Source: Heterobasidion occidentale
Taxonomy: Eukaryota > Basidiomycota > Agaricomycetes > Russulales > Bondarzewiaceae
Direction: 5' to 3'
DNA length: 64,000 bases
Assembly (NCBI GenBank): GCA_039111635.1
Contig: JBCAQO010000007.1
Coordinates: forward strand, 1,364,001 to 1,428,000
This document shows positions 22,371-33,588 of this stretch, in pieces. Position numbers and translations under genes: made by a program. Numbering within the stretch: the stretch's first letter is position 1; each line of letters opens with the position of its first letter. A model generated the notes under the pieces. That model saw only the letters and a list, made by a program, of their open reading frames with translations. It did no database searches and was not told the DNA's origin.

Positions 22371-22427
22371 AGCTTCAAGCCCAGTGAAAACCCGATATTG
22401 CGAGATCTAACCAGAACGAGCGAGAAC
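22371..22427 (+). repeat. LTR-like fragment, left copy of an inverted pair
   Basis: 57 bp that match 23751-23807 in reverse complement at 54 of 57 positions (core ACCCGATATTGCGAGATC). Further downstream a TATA-like GGTTATAAAAGTC occurs at about 22452, and TCTATCTGTATCGAC (22535-22549) recurs inverted at 23689-23703, so the homology is longer than the core and has indels. The layout (TATA box, then a short open frame starting ATGTCCTCGAATGACATCG at about 22694) fits the end of a Copia-like retrotransposon. The upstream GTTATAACAAGTTCTGAGAG near 22151 may be its outer end. Confidence 0.6.
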
Positions 22428-23315
22428 GGACAAGGATATATGAGTAGATCTGGTTATAAAAGTCTCATTTTGATCGAACGTGAACGACTCGTATCGCACT
22501 GAGCCGAGCTCAAATCAAACCTAATGTTCTGGGATCTATCTGTATCGACTTGAGTCGATTCTCAAATTAGTTCTGGTGCGTTCAAAATTTAGCCATATCT
22601 ATCCATATCTCATCACATAGGTGAATATCTATCGACATCAACAACATATCTACTTGAATCTAACCCTATCGATCTATCACATACCTGCCATCTAATGTCC
22701 TCGAATGACATCGAAACACCCACCACCAAGGATCTCACCACCTCGAATCCCATCTAACAATGTCGCCCCTCCTCGACCCAGGTAATCCAAGCTCTGCGTC
22801 ACGACTGCCCGGCCTTCGCTTTCTAGGAGGATTGAACAGGATTAGTATATAGTTTCAATAGTTATACTATGACACACCTGTTCTTGCTCAAGACGGTCAT
22901 ATACCTATAGATTTCAATGTATATTAAGTTCAAGATCTAATAAAATCAATGAGAACATACCGCGAGCTCGTCTGAAGAAAGTTTGGACCAGTAGGCATTG
23001 AATTCATTGGTTGTCCTTTTCGGAAATTGTTCTTTCCATTGTCGTGCACATATGTTTCTGTGTGCGATGCTATTATGTGTGCGGCAGCACTGCATACGCA
23101 GTAGAGAGTAGATCACATACCTTGCGACGAGTTGCTTCCCTATGCGTAGAACTCCGTTACCGACACCGTTTTTCCGGTAAGCAGGAACTTTTGATGCTTG
23201 TGCAGATGAAGAAGCATTTGGCGTGCAGATCTGACTCCTCGGTTCTGATGCTAAGCATGGTAAGAAGTTAGTACATCATCGAAGGAGTCGAAGTCGACAG
23301 TGTTACCTGAGGTAA

Positions 23316-23411
23316 CTGCTGCCGGCACTGCTGCTGCTGCTGTTGTGGTTGCTGCTGCTACTGGTGCCGGTGAAAGTAATGTTGCTGCCGCTGCTGCTGT
23401 TGCCGGTGTTG
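23316..23411. repeat. GCT/GTT-rich trinucleotide simple repeat
   Basis: About 95 bp of imperfect GCT, GTT and GCC triplets (CTGCTGCTGCTGTTG and similar). Reads as poly-Ala/Val or poly-Leu/Cys depending on frame, with no longer open frame around it. Confidence 0.75.
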
Positions 23412-23750
23412 TCTGGGTGTGCGCGCAGAGGAAATATGGATCTGTTCATGATCTGATTCCATCGATGACAGGATGAAGCTCGAGCTGTGCACCAATGGCT
23501 CTACAAGATTCTGTTAGCACCCAATGTTTCAAAAGATCAAAGTTCTTGATAGCATTGGAACTCTGGAGGTACGACTTGTAGAAACTTGAAAGAGCGCGAA
23601 TGCAGCCGCGAGTCGTCTCGTCGTAAGGAAAAATTTCAAAGACTATTTGATTATGTAACATCCGACTTTCGCCAAACAATCGCAACTGGTCGATACAGAT
23701 AGACCAATGTTAGACCACGCTCTACCATACTATCTCATGAGACACAGGGA

Positions 23751-23807
23751 GTTCTCACTCGTTCTGGTTCGATCTCGCAATATCGGGTTTTCACTGGGCT
23801 TCAAGCT
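23751..23807 (-). repeat. LTR-like fragment, right copy of the inverted pair
   Basis: Reverse-complement partner of 22371-22427 with three mismatches in 57 bp. The second shared block (23689-23703) is only about 48 bp away, against about 107 bp in the left copy, so the copies have diverged by deletion. No flanking target-site duplication was recognised. Confidence 0.6.
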
Positions 23808-26208
23808 CCAAGGGCGAGCCATGAAGTGAGCGGCTATCTTCATCTTTAGTATAAGGGCTGAGTGTGGAAGACTAGAGCAGCCCTAAGTAATTCCTCGGAA
23901 AATTCTGTGTATGGCAAGGATCAGAGTTCTCGGGAAGGTTAGAAGTAGAGCTCTCCTTACGGGGACACACAAGTACTCACCGTAGATTTCAACATCTTTC
24001 TATAGCGCTGGGTCATCAGAAGGGCACTGAGAAAAAAAAAACATAGAAAATCACTTTCAACTGTCAACGCTAGATATCAAGGCACAACTTGAATAGTCTG
24101 GCAAAAACGATGAGCGATGAATGGGCTTACAAGCCAAACTTGCGTATCTTGGTTTAATCCGCTTTGCCCTTGGGAACTTCAGCGAGGTGCACGAAGCAAA
24201 GGTCGAATAGATGGCCGTGAGCTGATGTGCGATAAACCCCATGCTTCAAAACAACGACCCCGCGTTGCTCTGCTGGAAGGCCGTGATGTGAAGAATCTAC
24301 CTGGCTGGCGCACGGGTGTGTAGACGATAAAAGAATGCCGTCCAGAATTTTAAAGCCACAGATCAATACTCAACTCGTCGTGATAGTGTCAACTTCATTG
24401 CAATGCTTGAACGCACTTCGATATCCAGTCGCGAATTCATATAAGCGCTAGGTCTGCCAGGACCTCACGATTTGAGAGAGGCTTCAATAATATGACTGAG
24501 AGAACGAAGAACGTCGGACTCAATTCCCTCGATTTAACTTGTAAGCTGCATCGGTTAGCAAGATCTATCTTTAAAGCTGACTGGCGTTGCTGAACTGATT
24601 GGCGTCACGAGTTCTACTGAACGGGTTAAGTGGGGAAGTAAGATAAGTCAAGCTCTTACCTCGTTGTATCTGAAATTTGGCACCATATTCCGATGGGACT
24701 GCAAATAAGTCAACCATACGGATTGGATCGCAATAACAGCACGAAGGATATAACCCCATGTCAACGAGCCGTCTAGCTGCCAAGGCGCGTTGATCAGTAT
24801 TTTCAAACGAAGTGCACGCCGCATTATCGTCCTGATGCAAGCACAGCATATGCGTGTACTACGGGTCGTTCAAGAATGGGGCAAGTCCGATAGAGCTGTA
24901 TCGTAGCATCCCAGTAGCATCCCGCGGAGCTGAATATAGAGAGTCGTGAGCTCTTTTTAAATCAAGTCCAAAAGAAGGGGGCTGAATTTGAAGAAATCAA
25001 ACAAGTCCCCTGACCGCGCAAATCACTGAATGGCTATAGACCGATAGATGGTAATAGATCCAGCAGGTAAACAGAGACGCCGAGTCAGTAAGTCAGTGGT
25101 CATGGACCTCCGAGTACAACACCGATGTGGTAAAAGTGCGTCTGTCATGGAAGAGGCCAGGGAGAGGATGCAGGGATGAGATTTTAATGATGTCCGCTGT
25201 TGAAATAGACAGGAGCAGCGTTTATTCAGCCTGACATCAAGCCGCACTAATGGCGCAGAAGCTGGGATCTGATAATCGGCGGAGAGAATATATCGAATGA
25301 AGATAGTAGGTCGACGCACAGAGCCCAGTCCAGGCTCGGTGTCAATGTATGGCTTCTACTTCGACAAGATTGTGGCCACTATGGAGCGCTGCAACTATGA
25401 ATCTTTAATTACGCTAACAGCCAGACTCATCAGTAAATAGAGTGGAGCGTCCAGATTAGGTCACGCACATCTGATTTCTACTATGTTCCATTGCCTGATG
25501 CATCCCAGAAACGTAGATACTTACGGAATGAGTCTGATAAGAGGTTTTCTCGATGCGACTGTCTTGAATATCGAGCGACAAGACAGCAGAATTGGAGCGA
25601 GCTACATAACTCGCCTTCGTTTTCCACGGGATGAGGTAAGGTTCACGGCGGACATAGGGGTGGCTATGGGAGATAACAATAGTGGAAGAGCTGGATGTTG
25701 TCAAGTCTCAGGAATATATATTTTAGGTTCATTGGACCCATTCCAAACATGCCTGATGCCACGATAGAGGAAGGCAGAAGATTGGGCTAATGGCCCAATA
25801 GTCGCCTTATTGATATTGAACTCAATGTGCGATCCGCTGCGCCCGTGCTGCATGAGATTAAATCATACGTGTCAGCCAATAGTCGTGCTCGTTCTCCCGA
25901 TAAGGATTCGATAGAATGCTCGCCTTTTCTCTGTTTCTGGCCCGGGGAGGGTCAGGTGGATACGGGTCCCCACGTTCATACTGTGTCGTCAGCTGTCCAA
26001 TAGATATTTGAAGCCATGTCGGATACTATGATACTTTGTTAGCGAGGGGGAAAATACATCAGATTAAATCATTCTGATCCGTGCTATGCTACAAAACATG
26101 GTCGGTTGAAACGACATAACAGAGTATCAGAAAATCAACATCATACCATAATTGAATCAACAGTCTCCTTAAATGCACCACGAGCATTAAGCACACTGCC
26201 GCAGCACC

Positions 26209-27310
26209 CTAGATGCCCGCATTTCTTCCCGTGCGCTCCCCTCGCTGATATGATGATTTCGAACCTGTGCAAAAGATGCCGAAATTCCTGCGGGAAGGCG
26301 GCACTGAGAAGATTGGAATGGGCACACTCTCCATATCGTCGTCGTGTTCTACTTCTACCAAGTCGTCGGGACATGGCATAGGACACCGTTGCCGCGGTGG
26401 CGAACGTGTACGGGCATATGAAAAGCATTTGGTACGTTCCAATTTGCGCCCACGTCCCGTGAGTCGAGTATTAGCCGATGTACATGACTGAGAAGAGCTT
26501 TCATATTGCCACGGCAGTTTCGAAGGGGCTGATGGGACACACAAAGAAGGTTAATAGCTGCTGGGGAAGTAAGGGTAGATGAACGCTTACGGGGCATTGA
26601 AGAATCCGATGGCGCCGGAGATGAGCGTTTGGTTCGTGCAGGACATTCGTGATGAATGGTCTTGTACAAGGAAGACGGCCGTAGGGATAACGGCGGTGAG
26701 GCGCTTGGAGATGATGTTTCAGACGAAGCATCGCCACTGCTAACCACTAGCCACGAAGAGAAGGGCTGCAATAGAGTGTCGATGCGGCCTGAGAAGATGG
26801 ATCAATGACGTCGTGCTACGAGAGTAATGAGGACATTGGAAGTGGGTGCCATTACCTTTTCGAATTGAGTCGGAAATATCGTTCTGGCGCTCTTTCAGCG
26901 CCCGAAGGATATCGAGGTAGATTGTTTTATACGGCCGTAGTTGCGATGTACACGGAGAGAAGGTGTACAGTTTGATGTCCATCTTCAGTAACGTAGCTCG
27001 TGCGATCTTCAGTGGGAAAAGACGAAGAGGATATATGTAAGCACGTAATGCAACTACTGGAAGATGATACAAAAAGATTACCTCTATCAGTGTGACAATC
27101 TGAAAGCGACGATATGAACTGTCTGTGGCTTTAAAGAAAGAGAGGTAAAACCCTTACCTTTGCGGATTGTTGTCGAAATTGATATCTGGCTAGGGCTCGA
27201 ATGCTATTCAGGAGTGTTTCCGCAGCTGTCATAAAACGATGCAAGGAGCTCAGACATCTAGCAAGCTTCTTCGCCTCCACCTGCAAATCAGCTACAAGGA
27301 AAAAAGACAT
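26209..27310 (-). CDS. Unrecognised multi-exon gene
   Basis: Minus-strand exons are supported by consistent GT-AG junctions. They read ADLQVEAKKLARCLSSLHRF, MTAAETLLNSIRALARYQFR, then (introns) IVTLIE, IARATLLKMDIKLYTFSPCT, YKTIYLDILRALKERQNDIS, GRIDTLLQPFSSWLVVSSGD, a Ser/Pro-rich stretch and, in the last exon, SKLPWQYESSSQSCTSANTR and VEVEHDDDMESVPIPIFSVP, stopping at 26209. The helical N-terminal half followed by a disordered half suggests a coiled-coil or adaptor protein. Start uncertain: Met at 27310 (MSFFLVADLQ) is used; Met 27460 would add a hydrophobic stretch that looks like an untranslated pyrimidine tract. I do not recognise the family. It is divergent from MCM10 over about 600 bp. 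Confidence 0.5.
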
Positions 27311-27904
27311 GACGAGATAGGAGCAGAATGGATGTAGTAAAAACAGGGAATGGGAGAGAGGATATGGAAGGGCGATATGTGGCACTGAGAGAAACAAGGC
27401 GATGGCGAGTCCATAATAAAACGCAATTGCAGTGACCAGCGGCGCGGCCCCTGCCTGCACGGTATGTTCCGGCTAGACTTGCAGGCGGAGGTTTTCCGCG
27501 CGTCGTCCGCCTGCCTGATGATGCATACAGGCATTGGCTTGCCTCGATGGCTTGCCTCATGGTTGCTTCATCCCCGTCGCACGCACGCAACGAATTGCGA
27601 AGGTGTGCCCGCTGGGGAACAGCGCGCTTGAGCCCAACGCGGGTTGCTGTCTTCGAAACACTATGGAAGCTTCTCGATTTCATCACGTAAGCCGCTCGCG
27701 GAGTATCCCTCCGGCCGGGCTGGATGACAGCCGTGACACTGCCGTGACACCAGACTCAGTCCACAGCACAAACCTGTGTAAATAACACGTCTCGCGACCT
27801 CGCTCTCCTCGCGGTGCCACTTCAAACGCGTGTCAAAACCATCTCGCGGTCGTTCAGCTCGTGCATTAGCCTCTTGCGCGCAGCGGTGTGTATACAACGT
27901 GCTG
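27311..27904. promoter_or_regulatory. Divergent promoter region, unknown gene and MCM10
   Basis: About 590 bp between divergent starts. The left part (27311-27410) is pyrimidine-rich on the minus strand, as in a promoter or 5' leader. No TATA box was recognised near the MCM10 start. Confidence 0.4.
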
Positions 27905-30790
27905 ATGGAGTCTGCGACTAGTCGCAGAATGCAGGAGGAACGAAGGCAGACAGATATCCGCAAGAAGATCGCGGCCCTGCAAGCACAACTCGACGGTCCC
28001 CAAGATTCAGCACTCGCAGGTGCGAGCAAGACCATCACTGAATTCGATTCTCCGAAGCGTAAACACACAAACGGTACTCTGTTGGCACCTGCCAGTCCTT
28101 CTCCAAGTAATGAATGTTGGCTTTCTTCACCCAGTTTCGCATCTCACTGATGTCTCGTTTCAGAAAAGCGAAAAATAGACACCGATTCCCTCAACAGGGA
28201 TAAGCGCAGTCTTACAAAATCCGCCGTGCGCTACGCCGGTACAGCAGAGAACAGTCCTTTGGTGTACCCGGCAACAAAACCGTATAGTTCCACACCCACT
28301 CCGAGGCCCGCGGTACACCCTTCCAATGTGCTTAATAAGCTATCTCAGCTTGGTGGGCGCTCTGTCAAGCCTATGCACGTTGAGGCCGTTGAACGCTCCG
28401 GGTCTTTCAGTGAGAAGCCCACGTACGTCGACCGAAAACGCATTCCAAACTAATAAATACTGACAATCTAATAACATACCCAGCCGGCAGGTCACGAAGG
28501 AGACCCACGAGCCTGTCGATGCTCTTGCGCGAGACGACCGGCTCGCTCTCATCGAAGAACTCGAGCCGGGCCCTGTGGACCATCAGCCGCCCTTCGATGA
28601 TCCGTTCTTCGAGAAGCTAGAGCCCAACTCGGGCATTCATCTCTCGTATGTATGCATCATCTATCTATCGCAATCTTCCGTTCACCTTGGTATGACCGCG
28701 TGCATTCTGGGTTTACGTGTGCAGCTCCCGCACGATTCCCCACGATGATCTCCAGGAATACCTTACAGGGCGTTTCTACCTATCTCCTTCAAAACTCTAT
28801 TCCGTCATTCGTCTGCTCCCGAATAACCAAGGGTATGATGTTCCCGTTGCGGGCGACTGGGTCACTATCGCTGTCGTAGCCGAGCGTGGGCCTATCAAGG
28901 TCTCCCGCGCTCCCGTCGCGATCGACCGTATTGAAGAGCAAGATGAAGACACGGAGCACATTGATGCCAGTACGGGACCTAATCCACCGAACAGAGAGAG
29001 TTGGAAAAGCAAGGGTAAGGGTAAAGGCAAAGACGCTGATGGTCCACGCCGGCCCTCCGGTCGCAAATATGTGAACCTAAAACTCATTGACTTCGGCGCG
29101 CGCTCCAAGAGCTCTGCCAGTGGAGGTACATCTATCATTCGTGGTGATGCATTTCTTTCGCTGTTGCTTTTTGAGTCCGACTCCTTTGACTTCATCACGA
29201 GGGAAGGGGGTCGGAAGGAAAAGATATACAGAGGAGGAAGTAAGGGTGCCTTTGAGACCATGGCCAAGCTTAGGGAGGGCTCAGTTGTAGCCTTGTTGAA
29301 TCCGAGGGTACTGAAGCCATTCCAGGTGTGTAAACATGCCACTCACTCGCCCTCAAGCTGATGCAGCTTCTGACGTCAGTTACGTCACTTCGTGATTGAA
29401 AATAGCATTCAAACGAGAGTCCACACCCAACGACGAATATTCTCGCACTGACGCCTGAGTCTGCCGGATCTGTGGCGGTCATCGGCCATTCCCAGCATCT
29501 CGGCATGTGCACTGTCCTAAAGCGCGACGGGAAGGTATGTGGAGGGTGGTGCGACAAGAGAGTCAGCGATATCTGTGAATACCATGTGCAGTCGGCTGTT
29601 GAGCATCGACGGGCGGGGCGGGCAGAGTTTTCAATGGGGTACGATATCACATGTTCCCCCCCATTGAGATGTTTCCCTACAAGGCAATGATCGCTAATTA
29701 AACTATGGGGCTCCGTTCACAGGACCTCAGGCATGTCAACCGCTGCGCCTAAACGCAAACCCGTTTTCGACCCCACGCGTAAATGGGGTCTCAAGCCTGA
29801 CCCAGACAAAGCTACCGGTCCTCCCACAGATAGTGGCGGCTCGACGTATATCGTAGCTGGACATGTCGTCTCCGGATCGGCGTCTGATTCGAGGGGGTTG
29901 TTCGTGGGCGAGAACGTGGGCCGAGACGCTCAAGCGAAAGCACAACGTAAGATGGCAGGGCTGGCGACGGAGAAGACGCTAAAGAAGCTGTTAGAGAGGG
30001 ATAAGGAGGGTATGAAGGCTGTCCAGGAAGCGAGGGACTATGCCAAGAGGATGAAGGAGAAGGAGAAGGCTGGAAAGGGGAAGGGGAAGGGGAGAGAGGA
30101 GATGGAGAAGGGTAAGAAGAAAGTGGGGATAAAAGAAAAAGCAGAAGGCAGTGAGGGTGAGGAGCCGAAGAACACGCCAACGCAGAAGAATGCATATTCT
30201 GCAGAGGTTATCAAGAAACTCGGATTTGACCCTACGCTCAAGCTGGGTCAGCGGCGAGTAGAGGATACAGATATACAGGCCAAGGTGCGACCACTTCCTT
30301 TAGACGATACTTTCTGACTGATTCGTCCTCTGTGATATAGCTCCGCACCTTAGCTTCAGCACGATCGTCAACAGCGATCGAGCTTGGTCCACGGCCTGGC
30401 GCGAGAGTCCGCTCGGCAGTGTCGGCACCATCACAACGTGGAGGACATGAACCTCAGGGTGTAGTCGACAGTGTTGCGTTGCCCGATTTGGATGACTTCG
30501 ATTTGGAAAGAGAAGAGGAAATGGTGTTCGGAAAGTCCCTGGATGTGAAGATGGTTGACCTGGACAGCAGCGATATCGATTCTGAGACAGAGCAAGAGGC
30601 CCTGACAAAGGAACCGTCAAGAAGTCCGCTGAACCTCGACAGCGACGAGGAACCTTCTTTTTCGTACGCACAGTCCAACGGTATAGCTGAACCGGATAGT
30701 AGCGATGAGGAGTTTCAGAAGGTGTTCGGGAAGCCAACTGATACTCCGTCAACGGGCATGGTTGATTTAGGTAGCAGCGACGAAGAGTGA
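27905..30790 (+). CDS. MCM10: DNA replication factor MCM10
   Basis: MCM10 binds the CMG helicase and DNA polymerase alpha and helps fire replication origins in the nucleus. N-terminal coiled coil: SATSRRMQEERRQTDIRKKI. OB fold: SSRTIPHDDLQEYLTGRFYL, KLYSVIRLLPNNQGYDVPVA, GDWVTIAVVAERGPIKVSRA, then KYVNLKLIDFG, GDAFLSLLLFESDSFDF, LREGSVVALLNPRVLKPFQ. The Mcm10 zinc finger is complete: GMCTVLKRDGKVCGGWCD followed by DICEYHVQ (CCCH). A basic KGKGKGR linker and the motif NAYSAEVIKKLGFDPTLKLG follow, with an acidic C-terminus of repeated SSDEE/DSSDEE. Start ATG 27905; an in-frame Met at 27830 is possible. Seven or so introns. The variable 29.0 kb K/G linker makes it slightly longer than yeast Mcm10. 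Confidence 0.95.
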
Positions 30791-30903
30791 GGCTCACGCG
30801 TGTATTTCTTAGTCTGGCATTTGTAAGGCATCTCTGTATGTTTCAACGTCCTCACGATACTTATCACTACAACTCACTATAGTATATATAGCGATCATTG
30901 CGA

Positions 30904-31185
30904 CTAACGGAACATATGCCCTCCACCTGCAAACGCCTCCGGACTGCCTTCGATGAATCTCCTACAGGAACTCATTTCCGAGGGGAATCCAGGGAGAACT
31001 AATTGACGAACACGCCGCATACCATAAGTAAGTGACTGAGGATTACTCGAAGCACCTTTCTTACGTCCGCCTGCGTCAGGTTTGCGTGCGAACCACAGGA
31101 GTTTCCTAATCGAGCTATGTCGGGGTTCGAACTGACTCACAAAGGCCGAGGCAGCATGACGTTCCTGAAAATCTCGAAAACTCAA
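30904..31185 (-). CDS. Small hypothetical protein, 93 aa, uncertain
   Basis: Single frame MSFRDFQERHAASAFVSQFE to GSPEAFAGGGHMFR, convergent with MCM10 and 113 bp from its stop. It lacks recognisable motifs, but its length and starting context are plausible and no overlapping gene explains it. It could equally be an antisense frame in the MCM10 3' region. Confidence 0.3.
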   Translation of the reverse strand: MSFRDFQERHAASAFVSQFEPRHSSIRKLLWFARKPDAGGRKKGASSNPQSLTYGMRRVRQLVLPGFPSEMSSCRRFIEGSPEAFAGGGHMFR

Positions 31186-32300
31186 AGTTTGTTTTCTACA
31201 TTAACAAGTCAAGAGGCAAGACGGGGGCTTGAAATCTAGGTCGCACAGGTAGAGAAATAGAGGCCGTTGAACAAGGAATCCCCGGCACGTCTTCGGCCTC
31301 CGACCGTTTGCCGCTGCGGCACACAAGGCCATCCATGGAACATCACCGATATACCGCTATTTCGAGCTCGGTCACTTTCGCTTGCGAGCTACATTGCTCT
31401 GAATGAGGTATACTCTATGGCCACTGTGGCCTCAAAGGCGCTCCCCCACGTCCAAGCGGTTAGCCTCTCATCAACCTCGCCGTCGCAATTTTCACCGCCG
31501 TGCTTGCTACGGATGGGCAGATCAGCCAGGACACTGTTGATAACTTGAAATGGGCAAGCTCATTGCGTGGAGGGCTACGATTCATCGCTCTACTTGGGGA
31601 CATGGTTTTGTGTTGATCGCCGCAGCATCGAAAGGCCGATGGCCATTAGCGATTCACGAAGGTCAATCGGTCAATTGTTCTACTATTCTGCTAGAAGGAT
31701 TTCATAGACTTTCCGAAGTGCTTTGCGACGACCTCGGCTCTCAATTTTTGTTTGAACATCTTGACGCAACATTTTTTTCCTGATTTTGGCTGGAGATTGT
31801 TGTTGATGATTCGTTCGATTTCTTGTTAGTCGTTCACCTGCATCTAAAATCTTTGGTGTAGTCCCTTCATGTGACTAGGGCATTGTCCATGACGCTGTGA
31901 TAGAATAAAAAACGATAAATGCACAAATATGTCATACTCCAAATTTGAACCGGCCATTCGGAGTTTCGCGGTGACTCCTACGGATATCCAAGGACCACGT
32001 CGGAGGTTGAAAGAGAATCGTCAACTTGCTGCCTTCGGGAAAATGGCGACTCCACCCATGATGTTGTCGCACACGCTCGCACACTTCAAGCTGAATATCC
32101 GGGATTTCGCTTGCAGGCTGCGTTGGATTGAACGAGAGTGCGGAATGTAAAGTAAGCGCATGGTACGATTCTCGTCCTTGATCACTTTGTCTAGATATGG
32201 GAAAGCGTGGTACCCCACATCTAGCTTGCCCCATGACCATCACCTTTGCGCATGCTTTTGAACAGCTAAACCGTCGTGATCCTAGGCGCTCCCCTCTTGA
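31186..32300. other. Intergenic region with a dispersed repeat copy
   Basis: Short open frames at 31267-31548 and 31550-31783 show no family motif and are not called. A 60 bp dispersed repeat lies at 31981-32040. The remainder leads into the promoter of the next gene. Confidence 0.45.
31981..32040 (+). repeat. Dispersed repeat copy A
   Basis: 60 bp that match 49352-49412 in the same orientation at about 53 of 60 positions with one single-base gap; both begin CGGATATCC and end TTGCTGCCTTCGGGA. No gene in either copy. Confidence 0.65.
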
Positions 32301-32816
32301 GTGCACCCTCACAATCCCTTTGACGGCGACGACCACGACGACCTACCAGCCATGGCCTCCCCCGTCTTGCCCAAACCGCTCTACGCACTCACGTTGACCA
32401 CCCTCGTCCTCTCGATCGCCCTCTTCGTGCTGTCAATGCTCGATCTCGGCACCGTCTCCTTCTGGCTCAACGTCGCAGGCAGCCTCATTGTCATCCTCCA
32501 AAACGTCACCGTCATCCATCTCGCACGCCGTTCGCGCACCAGCAGCACCGAGTTCTTCCCCCCCGCTGCGTCCCTCGCCAACATCCTGTTCCTCGGCGTC
32601 TGCGCCTTTGTTCTCCTCGCGGGCACCGCGATGACGATCTTCACAGCAGTGTTTGCTGCAGATGGGGAGATCAGCTGGGGCACGCCGACCGGGCTGGGGA
32701 CGATCATCGCGCAGGCTGTCATCGCTCCCGTGGACGCCATTTTGGTCCTGATCACCGCCGCGTGGTGCGTCAGGTCGAGGAAATTCGGGGCGGCAGCGGG
32801 TTACGGACGATTCTGA
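32301..32816 (+). CDS. Four-helix membrane protein (fungal-specific, unknown function)
   Basis: Intronless frame of 171 codons. Four hydrophobic segments are evident: LYALTLTTLVLSIALFVLSM, VSFWLNVAGSLIVILQNVTV, NILFLGVCAFVLLAGTAMTI and IIAQAVIAPVDAILVLITAA, with short loops and a basic tail RSRKFGAAAGYGRF. The layout resembles MARVEL-type or other small tetraspan proteins common in Agaricomycetes. Start 32301 gives an acidic leader HPHNPFDGDDHDD; the Met at 32352 (MASPVLPKPL) would start just before helix 1 and has a good context (CCAGCCATGG). Function cannot be inferred. Confidence 0.72.
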   Translation: MHPHNPFDGDDHDDLPAMASPVLPKPLYALTLTTLVLSIALFVLSMLDLGTVSFWLNVAGSLIVILQNVTVIHLARRSRTSSTEFFPPAASLANILFLGVCAFVLLAGTAMTIFTAVFAADGEISWGTPTGLGTIIAQAVIAPVDAILVLITAAWCVRSRKFGAAAGYGRF

Positions 32817-33588
32817 AGTCGATCACGATCTACAAAGGTCAGTTTTCTTGCGACGCTAGATCGTGCAGCTCAATGACATGATTTGTATTGTCAGAACCAC
32901 CATAAAGATTTTTACGGACATGCTGCTTTTGAAACGCTAGCCCCATATGGCTATTTTGACGCTCTCACCGTTCTCTTGCGGAACACCGCTTGTTGTTGAT
33001 ACCAATATCTCCGATTTTCCTTTACTTGTTCCGCTGCCTCCGAAGCCTTTGTTGTCCTTTCGTGTAGTTGGAGTATGTAGGATGTCATGGTGGATTTGAG
33101 TAATCGTATTGTGAAAAGTGCTCTTTCGTATTTGCCAATTGTCTACAGAGAAGCAGGTCCACTTTATCCAAACTCGTCTCGCGTTATTTTGGGAGGCGCC
33201 CATGACAGCAGCGCTTGAATGGAAAGTGTCATGGATCCTGTCTGGTAGACGCCACGCCTTGTACATCCGGTCAAGATATATCGGTATAGGCCAGAAGCAC
33301 AAAGACAGGATGAAAATGGGCTCAACTACGAGAGCAATAACTTCAATTCATATTCATATCTCACAACATCCACAGTCTATCCACCATTGTTTACGCCCGC
33401 AACCCATGAGAGGAACGAAATGACCAAAGGGTTTTGAAATAAGGGGAGAAAGGAACGGCCAGATTAAGATGCGACGATGGCCGACGAAGCCCAAGTCCCT
33501 TTCTGCAAACCTACCGCTATCTACAAACACCACGCGCATCATACACCCACATTCGATCCCACCCCCATTTTGTACCATCGGCGCGTAC
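32817..33588. other. Intergenic region, convergent 3' ends
   Basis: About 770 bp between the tetraspan gene and the RasGEF stop. The open frames on both strands are short and motif-free. Nothing else recognised. Confidence 0.4.

Larger units (their letters stand above)
21164..26208. other. Gene-poor region with transposable-element relics
   Basis: Five kb with no gene that I can support on either strand: open frames are short, change frame often and carry no family motif. The region is AT-richer than its surroundings and contains inverted LTR-like fragments (22371-22427 and 23751-23807) and a GCT-rich simple repeat. A 92-codon minus-strand frame at 24571-24849 (MLCLHQDDNAACTSFENTDQ) is the most protein-like piece but lacks a recognisable family and flanking exons. 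Confidence 0.6.

Noticed and set aside
23446..23685. 79-codon minus-strand frame between the LTR-like fragments
   Set aside because: No gag, protease or integrase motif, so it cannot be called a transposon gene.
29371..29378. TGACGTCA inside an MCM10 intron
   Set aside because: An eight-base site within a transcribed gene is expected by chance in a window of this size.
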